A DNA stretch of 5,772 bases from an uncultured bacterium. GTDB taxonomy: Bacteria > Actinomycetota > Coriobacteriia > Coriobacteriales > Coriobacteriaceae. This document shows positions 1-5,684 of this stretch, piece after piece (position 1 is the stretch's first letter; every line of letters begins with the position of its first letter). The stretch is from assembly GCA_905215225.1 (NCBI GenBank), contig CAJMPM010000106.1, positions 1 to 5,772 of the forward strand, written 5' to 3'. The position numbers and the translations under genes were made by a program. The notes below the pieces were generated by a model that was given only the letters and a program-made list of their open reading frames with translations, ran no database searches and was not told the DNA's origin.

Positions 1-1061
1 CCGATATGGGCGTCGCAGGGTACTGGGGCCAAGATGACTTTTGCGTACTCATCCCCTTTAAGCACATCACCGTCCATCAAATCTACAACCGCGTTCGCGA
101 GGCAGTAGCCAGGCATGATGACGGCGTAGGTTTTTGGCCGTCCATGGGCATTTACCCCATCGACTCCAATGAGGAGATCACCATCGATGCGCAGGCAAAG
201 GCCATGTTTACCAATCGACGCGCCAATAACGACTTCAAGGAGCGCATTGCTATTTTCCGCCCCGAAGAATATGAACACGAGATTGCGTTCCACCGCACGC
301 TGACCGAGTTCCAGTACGCGCTCTCAAATGGCCGCATCACGTACTACCTGCAGCCCCAGGTCGATATGGAAACCGGCGAAATCATTGGCGCCGAGGCACT
401 TACGCGCTGGATTGACAAGGACGGCTCTCTCATTTCGCCCGCAACGTTTATCCCTGCACTCGAGGAAAGCGGCTTTGTGGTGACGCTCGACAAGTACATT
501 TGGCAGGGTGTCGCCATATGGCTTCGCGAGCGTCTCGATCGCGGTCTTCGCGTGGTTCCGGTCTCGCTTAATGTGTCTCGCGTGGACATTCTTGCCTGCG
601 ACGTTGCCGAGCATATGGGATCGCTCGCCGCCCAATACAACCTGCCGCCCGAGCTCATGCGCATCGAGATCACCGAGACGGCTTATACGGGAGAGTCCGA
701 AGCCGTGGACAAACTGACAGCCGCCAGGCACACCCGCGGCTTCTCGACCTATATGGACGATTTTGGCACCGGTCAGTCCACGCTCGCGATGCTCAAGAAC
801 GTCAACGTCGACGTCATCAAGCTCGACCGCACCTTTGTGCCCACCGACCGCGATCAAGGCCGCAGCGCGCAGATCGTGTCATCGATGCTCGAGATGGCGC
901 AGTTGCTCCATCTGCCCATTGTAATCGAAGGCGTCGAGACGGATGAGCAGGCGAACATGCTACGCCACATGGGCGCCCGCTACGCTCAGGGTTTCCTCTA
1001 CTACCGCCCCATGCCGGCGAAGGATTTTGAGGCATTGCTCGATGGTGGCAATAACAACTGA
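1..1061 (+). CDS. Degenerate GGDEF-EAL c-di-GMP phosphodiesterase, 5' truncated by window edge
   Basis: C-terminal part of a cytoplasmic cyclic-di-GMP phosphodiesterase, which would hydrolyse c-di-GMP to pGpG. The frame is open to the window edge (full codons from base 3) and no ribosome site precedes the Met codon at base 6, so the true start lies outside. Counting from that Met, residues 5-90 are the end of a GGDEF domain whose signature reads GQDDF (8-12), so it should not make c-di-GMP. Residues about 95-345 are an EAL domain: EAL at 130-132, N189, EITE at 221-224, DDFGTG at 251-256, K272, D274, EGVE at 308-311 and Q328. These match every metal-binding and catalytic position known for active EAL enzymes, including the loop-6 motif. 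No membrane segment is visible in this part; any sensor domain would be upstream. It ends with TGA 126 bp before a diguanylate cyclase gene. Family assignment is very secure; activity is inferred. Confidence 0.93.
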   Translation, partial: DMGVAGYWGQDDFCVLIPFKHITVHQIYNRVREAVARHDDGVGFWPSMGIYPIDSNEEITIDAQAKAMFTNRRANNDFKERIAIFRPEEYEHEIAFHRTLTEFQYALSNGRITYYLQPQVDMETGEIIGAEALTRWIDKDGSLISPATFIPALEESGFVVTLDKYIWQGVAIWLRERLDRGLRVVPVSLNVSRVDILACDVAEHMGSLAAQYNLPPELMRIEITETAYTGESEAVDKLTAARHTRGFSTYMDDFGTGQSTLAMLKNVNVDVIKLDRTFVPTDRDQGRSAQIVSSMLEMAQLLHLPIVIEGVETDEQANMLRHMGARYAQGFLYYRPMPAKDFEALLDGGNNN

Positions 1062-1075
1062 TACGCTCGCGCGCA

Positions 1076-1101
1076 AAACGCCACCGCCGAAGGGGGCATT
1101 T
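1076..1101 (+). terminator. Possible weak hairpin terminator after the EAL gene
   Basis: The arms AAACGCCACC (1076-1085) and GGGGGCATTT (1092-1101) pair with two mismatches (C-A and A-G) around the six-base loop GCCGAA. The 3' side ends in only three T residues and is followed by GTCTCC, so as an intrinsic terminator it is weak. It lies 15 bp after the stop codon, a sensible place for one. If it does not work, the EAL and GGDEF genes could share a transcript. Confidence 0.25.
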
Positions 1102-1147
1102 GTCTCCATTAGCTAACTTATATCCCCAGTTCAAACCGAATTGAGGA

Positions 1148-1153
1148 TATGAT
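1148..1153 (+). promoter_or_regulatory. Candidate -10 box (TATGAT) for the GGDEF gene
   Basis: TATGAT matches five of six bases of the sigma-70 -10 consensus and would start transcription near base 1160, giving a short leader of about 28 bases before the start codon at 1188. No convincing -35 hexamer lies 16-18 bases upstream and there is no TGn extension, so this is only a candidate. Confidence 0.3.
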
Positions 1154-1171
1154 ACAAACCGTTGTTCCCCC

Positions 1172-1178
1172 AAGGAGG
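1172..1178 (+). promoter_or_regulatory. Strong ribosome binding site that sets the GGDEF gene start
   Basis: AAGGAGG lies nine bases before the ATG at 1188. It decides between that ATG and an in-frame ATG at 1149, which has no ribosome site and overlaps the candidate -10 box. The 13 extra residues from the upstream ATG would also fit no domain. Confidence 0.85.
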
Positions 1179-1187
1179 TTATCCATC

Positions 1188-2717
1188 ATGAACGAGTCGT
1201 ACCGCATGGGCGAGCAATCGATTATTGCCTATCTTCAGCGACTTGCGAATGGCATCTCGACCGCCGAACTCGATGTTGCCGCGCTGCCTGCTGGGCTACG
1301 CGCCGTTGGCGAGCAACTGCAAAAGACGCATGCCATCCTGCAACAAGAGCGCCAGCTGCTTGAGAGCAACGCCTATATCGACCCGCTCACCAACTTGGGC
1401 AACCGCAACGGATTCGACCGTCACGTCGAGCAGCTCTGGCGCAAAGGCAATCCCTTCACCTGCGCCTATATTGACATCGACCATCTCAAGCATTGCAATG
1501 ATAGGTTTGGCCACGCCGAAGGCAATCGCTATATTCTGAGCATCTGCCGCACGCTCTCCGAAACCATGGAGCACAATGAGATGCTGTTCCGTATCGGTGG
1601 AGACGAGTTTGTGCTTATCTCGCTCTCCGCAAACGAGACTGAACTCGAGCAGCGCCTGGAGCAGGTACGTGCCGGGCTGATCGAGGCGAGCTCAGGTGGC
1701 AAGGCGCCCATGATCGCCAGCTTTAGCTTTGGCTGCTCGCGCGTCGATCCACTTGCTGGCGACACGCGTCGCCAGATGACGATGGATGCCGATCGCAAGA
1801 TGTATCGCTATAAGCTTATGCATCGTGTACAGCAACCGAAAGACAATGACGCACCACAACGCCCAATCGTCGATCAGCTTCCCTGCAACGACCGGGTGTT
1901 CCAAGCAATCTCCATGAGCTCCGAGACGCGCTATCCGTTCATCCTTAACCTCGATACGGGCGAATCGCAATGGTCGGTTAACGCCGTGCGCGATTTTGAC
2001 CTGCCCTCCCAGCACCCTTTTAGCTCGGTCGACATGTGGCTCGCCCGCGTTCATCCCGAGGACCGCGACAACGTACGCGCCGAGCTCGACATGGTGATAA
2101 ACGGCACGTGGCACTTCCACTACATGCAGTATCGCGTAATGGATGCCACCGGAGCGTACGTGCTTTGCGACTGCACGGGCTACCGCTTGGACGGTACCGA
2201 TACCGAGCCCAGCATGTATGTGGGCATTATCGTCAACCGAAGCCTAGCGGATACGACCGACTCGGTGACGGGCCTGGGCGATATTCACGCCCTGGTCAAC
2301 GCCATTGGCGAAATGCGCCGCGTGGCGCGCGAGGCAGGCTTTATTGCCATTAAGGTTGACGATATCGCCGAGGTCAATGCCCGCTTTGGATTTGATGCAG
2401 GCGACCGCGTGCTCGCCGAAAGCGCCGCTTGCCTTATGGAATGCTCGCGCGGCAAGGGTCGCCTGTTCCGCTCGACGGGGCCGATGTTCGTGGCACTCTT
2501 CGATGAGCTCGGCCCCGAGGCGATCGACGAGATCGCAAACGACATCGAACGGTTCCTGGGTTCTCCCGTGCTCATCGGCTCGCTTGAATATCAGCCGCCC
2601 ATTCGTGTGGCGACGCTTCATCTGGACGCTGTCAATCGACAGCCCGTTTCCATTTTGAACGAGCTCAAAGCGTTGCTCGGGAAAGCCGTGCAGGTGCCAG
2701 GTACCAAACTGGACTAG
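1188..2717 (+). CDS. GGDEF-PAS-degenerate GGDEF protein, probable diguanylate cyclase
   Basis: Probable cytoplasmic diguanylate cyclase (2 GTP to c-di-GMP), 509 residues. Residues 1-60 are helical, and 40-62 look like a short signalling coiled coil leading into the enzyme. GGDEF domain 1 spans about 62-212: DPLTNLGNR (65-73), metal-binding D96, N104, and an intact GGDEF at 137-141. The usual guanine-contacting Asp in GHxxGD is Asn113, and the RxxD inhibitory site is absent (E128 and E131 occupy those positions). Residues about 245-352 resemble a PAS_3 domain: W284, VHPEDR (288-293), YR (315-316), G322, G346. Residues about 356-500 are a second GGDEF fold that keeps DSVTGL (358-363), N397 and GD (405-406) but has TGPMF (430-434) instead of GGDEF and K389 in place of a metal-binding Asp. 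There is no membrane segment, so the PAS domain would sense a cytoplasmic cue. The neighbouring EAL gene suggests a synthesis/breakdown pair. Fold assignment is secure; activity and ligand are inferred. Confidence 0.93.
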   Translation: MNESYRMGEQSIIAYLQRLANGISTAELDVAALPAGLRAVGEQLQKTHAILQQERQLLESNAYIDPLTNLGNRNGFDRHVEQLWRKGNPFTCAYIDIDHLKHCNDRFGHAEGNRYILSICRTLSETMEHNEMLFRIGGDEFVLISLSANETELEQRLEQVRAGLIEASSGGKAPMIASFSFGCSRVDPLAGDTRRQMTMDADRKMYRYKLMHRVQQPKDNDAPQRPIVDQLPCNDRVFQAISMSSETRYPFILNLDTGESQWSVNAVRDFDLPSQHPFSSVDMWLARVHPEDRDNVRAELDMVINGTWHFHYMQYRVMDATGAYVLCDCTGYRLDGTDTEPSMYVGIIVNRSLADTTDSVTGLGDIHALVNAIGEMRRVAREAGFIAIKVDDIAEVNARFGFDAGDRVLAESAACLMECSRGKGRLFRSTGPMFVALFDELGPEAIDEIANDIERFLGSPVLIGSLEYQPPIRVATLHLDAVNRQPVSILNELKALLGKAVQVPGTKLD

Positions 2718-2745
2718 CACCGCGCCCGCACCGCCTCCCCCATCG

Positions 2746-2754
2746 TGCGATAAT
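2746..2754 (+). promoter_or_regulatory. Candidate extended -10 promoter for the flavoprotein operon
   Basis: TGCGATAAT is an extended -10 element: TG one base before GATAAT, which matches five of six consensus bases. It sits 38 bp before the ATG at 2792, in the only non-coding gap upstream of the flavoprotein gene. No -35 hexamer is visible, which extended -10 promoters tolerate. It would drive the flavoprotein and ArsC-like genes. Confidence 0.4.
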
Positions 2755-2777
2755 CCTCTGCATAAGTCATCGACAGC

Positions 2778-2785
2778 AGAGGGAG
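2778..2785 (+). promoter_or_regulatory. Ribosome binding site of the flavoprotein gene
   Basis: AGAGGGAG ends six bases before the ATG at 2792 but only three before an in-frame GTG at 2789. The spacing favours the ATG as the start. Confidence 0.6.
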
Positions 2786-2791
2786 TTTGTG

Positions 2792-3415
2792 ATGAAGGTT
2801 CTTTTAGTCAATGGCAGCTCCAAGGCAAACGGCAACACTGCCCGCGCACTCGCCGAGATCGCAGAGCAGCTCAATGCCGAAGGCATTGATACCGAGGTGT
2901 TTCAGCTAGGCGCCAAACCCATTCGCGATTGCATCGGTTGCGGTCAGTGCGGCAAGCTTGGCGGACGCTGCACCTTTGACGACGACGTGGTGAACGAGCT
3001 GATCGCTGCCGCCGAGCAGGCAGATGGCTTTGTCTTTGGCTCCCCCGTCTACTATGCGCATCCCAGCGGACGCATCCTCTCGGCTCTCGACCGCGCATTC
3101 TATGCAGGCAGCAAGGCCTTTGCGCACAAGCCAGGTGCCGCGGTCGCCGTCGCCCGCCGCGGCGGCACGTCGACCACCTTCGATGTACTCAACAAGTACT
3201 TCACTATCAACCAGATGCCCGTGGTGGCCTCCACGTACTGGAACAACGTCTTTGGTGCCATGCCGGGCGAGGCCGCCCAGGACGCCGAGGGTCTGGCCAC
3301 CATGCGAAACATCGGCAAAAACATGGCCTGGCTCCTTCGCTGCATCGAGGCAGGACAGGCCACCGGCATCAAAGCCCCCGAAGGCGATCGCGCCCGCACC
3401 AACTTCATTCGTTAG
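2792..3415 (+). CDS. Flavodoxin-fold NAD(P)H/FMN oxidoreductase with compact four-Cys motif
   Basis: A 207-residue cytoplasmic flavoprotein of the NADPH-dependent FMN reductase / iron-sulfur flavoprotein superfamily. The N-terminal strand MKVLLVNGSS leads into the FMN phosphate loop, with N14-G-N-T (13-16 region) following. Cysteines C47, C50, C53 and C60 form CX2CX2CX6C, the compact motif that binds a 4Fe-4S cluster in Isf-type flavoproteins. FGSPVYY (82-88) is the conserved flavin-contacting segment, and RRGGTSTTF (122-130) with the following NKYF region is typical of this family. The length is normal for the group. Its partner is probably a soluble electron carrier, but no substrate can be read from the sequence. 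It precedes the ArsC-like gene by 15 bp, so the two are likely co-transcribed. The ATG was preferred to the adjacent GTG for its better ribosome-site spacing. Fold is secure; cluster binding is probable; the reaction is unknown. Confidence 0.9.
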   Translation: MKVLLVNGSSKANGNTARALAEIAEQLNAEGIDTEVFQLGAKPIRDCIGCGQCGKLGGRCTFDDDVVNELIAAAEQADGFVFGSPVYYAHPSGRILSALDRAFYAGSKAFAHKPGAAVAVARRGGTSTTFDVLNKYFTINQMPVVASTYWNNVFGAMPGEAAQDAEGLATMRNIGKNMAWLLRCIEAGQATGIKAPEGDRARTNFIR

Positions 3416-3430
3416 AACGGGAGCCGATAA

Positions 3431-3772
3431 GTGAACGTGCAAATTTTTGGCACCAAAAAGTCTTTCGATACCAAGAAGGCCCAGCGCTATTTTAAGGAGC
3501 GCCGCATTAAGGTGCAGTTTATTGACCTTAAGGAAAAGGAGATGAGCAAGGGCGAGCTCACGAGCGTGATGCAGGCGGTCGGCGGCATCGACAAGCTGCT
3601 CAACCCCAAGGCCAAGGACGAGGAGACGCTCGCGCTCATCCAGCACCTCACCCCCAGTCAGCGCTTCGACAAGCTGCTCGAGAACCAGCAGGTCTTGGCC
3701 GAGCCCATCGTGCGCAACGGCAAAAAGGCCACCGTCGGTTATTGCCCCGATGTATGGGGAGCCTGGGAGTAG
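3431..3772 (+). CDS. ArsC/Spx-family thioredoxin-fold protein without the usual active-site Cys
   Basis: A 113-residue protein of the ArsC/Spx/YffB family, of normal length. The N-terminal beta strand and loop (VQIFGTKKSFDTKKA, 3-17) align with the family's YGxxxCxxxxKA loop, but Ser11 stands where the catalytic cysteine is expected, and Thr14 stands where Spx proteins have the second Cys of CxxC. The C-terminal half keeps the family landmarks: LLNPK (56-60), EPIVRNGKKATVGY (91-104) and the W-containing end. The only cysteine is C105. It is therefore unlikely to be an ordinary arsenate reductase despite how databases usually label the family; no ars operon genes are nearby. A GTG start follows GGGAG (3419-3423) by seven bases, and the 15-bp gap ties it to the upstream flavoprotein gene, suggesting a redox-related or regulatory job. 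Family is secure; function is unknown. Confidence 0.88.
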   Translation: MNVQIFGTKKSFDTKKAQRYFKERRIKVQFIDLKEKEMSKGELTSVMQAVGGIDKLLNPKAKDEETLALIQHLTPSQRFDKLLENQQVLAEPIVRNGKKATVGYCPDVWGAWE

Positions 3773-3846
3773 CCTGTGTTATTTGCCGGCGCGTGGGTAT
3801 AAGAGCAGGCGTTTGGCATAAGATTCAACTGTAAGCCATGTCTAAC

Positions 3847-3855
3847 AAAGGAGGG
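3847..3855 (+). promoter_or_regulatory. Ribosome binding site that sets the cobW-family gene start
   Basis: AAAGGAGGG lies just before the ATG at 3859 (four bases after GGAGG). It lies downstream of the in-frame ATG at 3838, which has no ribosome site of its own, so translation should begin at 3859. Confidence 0.8.
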
Positions 3856-3858
3856 CAC

Positions 3859-4989
3859 ATGCCCAACAAACCCGTGAAGATCATCATGCTTACCGGATAC
3901 CTCGGTGCCGGCAAGACCACGCTGCTCAACCACATCCTCGCTAACGACGGCGGCATCCGCGCCGCCGTGATCGTCAACGATATCGGCGAGATCAACGTCG
4001 ATGCCAGCCTTATCGCCGACGGCGGCCTTTCCGAGACCGACGACCTCATCCCGCTCACCAACGGCTGCATCTGCTGCACGCTTTCGGACGACCTTGCTAA
4101 CCAGCTGCAGGGCATCGCCGATTCGGGCAACTTCGATTACATCATCATCGAGGCCTCGGGCATTTGCGAGCCTATCCCCATCGCCTACACCATCTCGAGC
4201 TTCTGCGACGAGGCCAAGGTGGGCGGCGAGCCTAAGCTCGCGCTCGACAACATCGTGGCCGTGGTCGACTGCGCCCGCATGTACGACGAGTTCAACGGCG
4301 GTCGCGACCTGCTGGCTGAGGATATCGACGAGGACGACATCGAAAGCCTGCTCATCCAGCAAATCGAGTTCTGCTCCACGCTGATCCTTAACAAGACCGA
4401 TACCGTGACGCCCGAGCAGATCGCCGAGCTCAAGGCCATCGTGCGCAGCCTGCAGAAAGACGCCGTGATCGTCGAGGCCCCAAACGGCGAGGTCCCCATG
4501 GAGGAGCTGCTCGATACCGACCGCTTCGACTTTATGCGCGCCTACAACTCCGCCGCTTGGATCGAGGCCATGGAGCATCCCGAGGAGCACGACGACCCCG
4601 AGGTGCTCGAGTACGACATCGAGACCTTTGTGTACTCGCGCCGTAAGCCGTTTGACCTGCAGAAGTTCACCGATTTTGTTGAGCAGGAGTGGCCCGACGA
4701 GGTCATTCGCGTCAAAGGCCCGCTGTGGCAGACCGGCGATCCGGACATGTGCTACATGTTTGAGCAGGCCGGCCACCAGATGCGCCTGATGGAGAACGGC
4801 CTGTTTGTCGACTCCGCGCCCGAGGGCGAGAAGCAGAAGATCATCGACGAGAACCCCGAGATCATGCAGATTTGGGACGACGAGACGGGCGACCGCATGA
4901 CGAGCCTGTGCATCATCGGCCGTCACATGGACAAGGATGCGCTCATCGCCTCCCTCGATGCCTGCCTGACCGACTGGCACCGCGCCTAG
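3859..4989 (+). CDS. CobW/COG0523-family GTPase, probable metallochaperone
   Basis: A 376-residue cytoplasmic G3E-family GTPase of the CobW/COG0523 group, whose members use GTP hydrolysis to deliver metals such as zinc or cobalt to client proteins. Visible motifs: Walker A GYLGAGKT (13-20), VNDIGE (39-44), the metal-binding CICC (70-73) within NGCICCTL, IIIEASG (95-101), and the guanine-specificity motif NKTD (178-181). A CobW C-terminal domain follows from about 253 to the end, with VKGPLW (285-290) and IGRHMDK (353-359). There is no long histidine-rich linker; only a short acidic stretch with H240 and H244 joins the two domains. No cobalamin genes or recognisable Zur operator are in view, so the metal is undetermined. 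The gene follows the ArsC-like gene by 86 bp with no terminator between, so read-through from upstream is possible; a TATAAG at 3798-3803 could be a weak -10 box. A strong terminator ends the transcript. Family call is secure. Confidence 0.94.
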   Translation: MPNKPVKIIMLTGYLGAGKTTLLNHILANDGGIRAAVIVNDIGEINVDASLIADGGLSETDDLIPLTNGCICCTLSDDLANQLQGIADSGNFDYIIIEASGICEPIPIAYTISSFCDEAKVGGEPKLALDNIVAVVDCARMYDEFNGGRDLLAEDIDEDDIESLLIQQIEFCSTLILNKTDTVTPEQIAELKAIVRSLQKDAVIVEAPNGEVPMEELLDTDRFDFMRAYNSAAWIEAMEHPEEHDDPEVLEYDIETFVYSRRKPFDLQKFTDFVEQEWPDEVIRVKGPLWQTGDPDMCYMFEQAGHQMRLMENGLFVDSAPEGEKQKIIDENPEIMQIWDDETGDRMTSLCIIGRHMDKDALIASLDACLTDWHRA

Positions 4990-4997
4990 GTTTATCC

Positions 4998-5017
4998 AAG
5001 CGGGTATTTTTCCGCTT
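4998..5017 (+). other. Small perfect hairpin after the cobW-family gene
   Basis: AAGCGG and CCGCTT pair as a six-base-pair stem around the loop GTATTTTT, starting eight bases after the stop codon. The T run is in the loop rather than after the stem, so it is not a standard terminator by itself. It overlaps an eight-base palindrome TTACGTAA (5016-5023). Its role is unknown; it could be an mRNA-end structure or an upstream part of the leader of trmL. Confidence 0.35.
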
Positions 5018-5028
5018 ACGTAACCGCC

Positions 5029-5063
5029 AAACCACCACGAAGGTGCCCTTCGTGGTGGTTTTT
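5029..5063 (+). terminator. Strong intrinsic terminator between the cobW-family gene and trmL
   Basis: The arms at 5029-5043 and 5047-5061 form a perfect 15-bp stem (core CCACCACGAAGG / CCTTCGTGGTGG) closed by the three-base loop TGC. An unbroken T5 at 5059-5063 finishes it, its first three T bases pairing with the A3 at the base of the stem. This is a textbook Rho-independent terminator for the cobW-family gene. It ends only 21 bases before the trmL start codon, so any transcript entering trmL from upstream must pass through it. Confidence 0.93.
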
Positions 5064-5074
5064 CGTTCTGAGCC

Positions 5075-5080
5075 AAGGAG
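5075..5080 (+). promoter_or_regulatory. Ribosome binding site of trmL
   Basis: AAGGAG lies four bases before the ATG at 5085. It fixes the start there rather than at far-upstream in-frame codons, which would run through the cobW-family gene and the terminator. Confidence 0.8.
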
Positions 5081-5084
5081 ATTC

Positions 5085-5684
5085 ATGTTCAACATTGTGC
5101 TGTATGCGCCCGAGATTCCGGCCAATACGGGCAATATCGGCCGCACCTGCGTGGTTACCGGCACCCGCCTGCATCTGGTGGAGCCGCTGGGGTTTTCGCT
5201 CGACGACAAGACGGTACGTCGCGCCGGCCTGGGCTACTGGCAAAACTTGGACGTGACGACCTATGCCGGCTGGGAGGACTTCCTTGCGCGCAATGACCTC
5301 TCCCCTGCCGACGAACGCCTGCATCTGCTGACCAAAAAGGCGCGCAGGACCTATGCGCAGAGCACCTACCGTGACGGTGACTACTTGGTCTTTGGCAGCG
5401 AGAGCTCGGGCATTCCCGAGGAGCTGCGCGCCGCGGCGCCCGAGCGCTGCGAGCGCATCCCCATGCTGCGCGATTGCGACTCACTCGATAACGCCGAGAC
5501 TTGGGAAGCTCACGAGGAATCGCTCGGGCATACCGAGGACAGCCACGAGGCCATCCTTCAACAGGACATCTGCGGCAACTTCGTCAATCCGAACGACTAC
5601 CGCATCAGCGCACTCAACCTCTCCAACAGCGCCGCCATCGTCCTCTACGAGGCCCTACGCCAGGCAGGCTTTCCGGGAATGTGA
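5085..5684 (+). CDS. trmL: tRNA (cytidine(34)-2'-O)-methyltransferase TrmL, SPOUT family, with extra insert
   Basis: A 199-residue SPOUT (SpoU-class) methyltransferase. TrmL proteins work as dimers and use SAM to methylate the ribose 2'-O of the wobble base 34 in leucine tRNAs. Motif 1 is NIVLYAPEIPANTGNIGR (3-20), with the catalytic-loop NTGNIGR at 14-20. HLVEPLGFSLDD (30-41) and RRAGLGYW (45-52) match TrmL closely. Motif 2 is FGSESSGIP (103-111), followed by RIPM (124-127), and motif 3 is LNLSNSAAIVLYEALRQ (177-193), which together form the SAM-binding trefoil knot. E. coli TrmL is 157 residues; here about 50 residues (128-177) separate RIPM from NLSN where E. coli has about seven. The reading frame stays open and codon use does not change, so this looks like a real insertion. 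The C terminus ends soon after FPG, and the stop codon lies inside an inverted repeat. Enzyme family is very secure; exact tRNA target is inferred from homology. Confidence 0.95.
   Translation: MFNIVLYAPEIPANTGNIGRTCVVTGTRLHLVEPLGFSLDDKTVRRAGLGYWQNLDVTTYAGWEDFLARNDLSPADERLHLLTKKARRTYAQSTYRDGDYLVFGSESSGIPEELRAAAPERCERIPMLRDCDSLDNAETWEAHEESLGHTEDSHEAILQQDICGNFVNPNDYRISALNLSNSAAIVLYEALRQAGFPGM

Noticed and set aside
324..857. Minus-strand open frame of 177 codons within the EAL domain
   Set aside because: It lies opposite highly conserved EAL catalytic motifs, and its product matches no family I recognise.
1149..1187. Upstream ATG as start of the GGDEF gene
   Set aside because: No ribosome site precedes it and it overlaps a -10-like TATGAT, while the ATG at 1188 has an ideal AAGGAGG.
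2906..3646. Minus-strand open frame of 246 codons opposite the flavoprotein and ArsC-like genes
   Set aside because: It spans two well-supported + strand genes and the gap between them, shows no family motif and has no convincing ribosome site.
3783..3803. TTGCCG and TATAAG as a -35/-10 promoter pair before the cobW-family gene
   Set aside because: The spacer is only nine bases, far from the 16-18 needed. A TTGGCA at 3813-3818 likewise has no -10 box at the right distance.
3838..3858. Upstream ATG as start of the cobW-family gene
   Set aside because: No ribosome site precedes it, and the strong AAAGGAGGG lies downstream of it, serving the ATG at 3859.
3773..3858. Zur or other metal-regulator operator upstream of the cobW-family gene
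   Set aside because: No extended inverted repeat resembling a known Zur box is visible; only the short GCCGGC palindrome is present.
3739..5076. Minus-strand open frame of 445 codons opposite the cobW-family gene
   Set aside because: It is the reverse reading of a gene with unmistakable Walker A, CxCC and NKxD motifs. Its translation is low-complexity (rich in V, D, H, L) with no recognisable domain, as expected from high-GC codon bias.
4872..5084. Longer trmL reading frame starting inside the cobW-family gene
   Set aside because: The extra 71 residues would be the wrong-frame reading of the cobW-family 3' end and of the terminator. TrmL proteins begin directly with the strand found at 5085.
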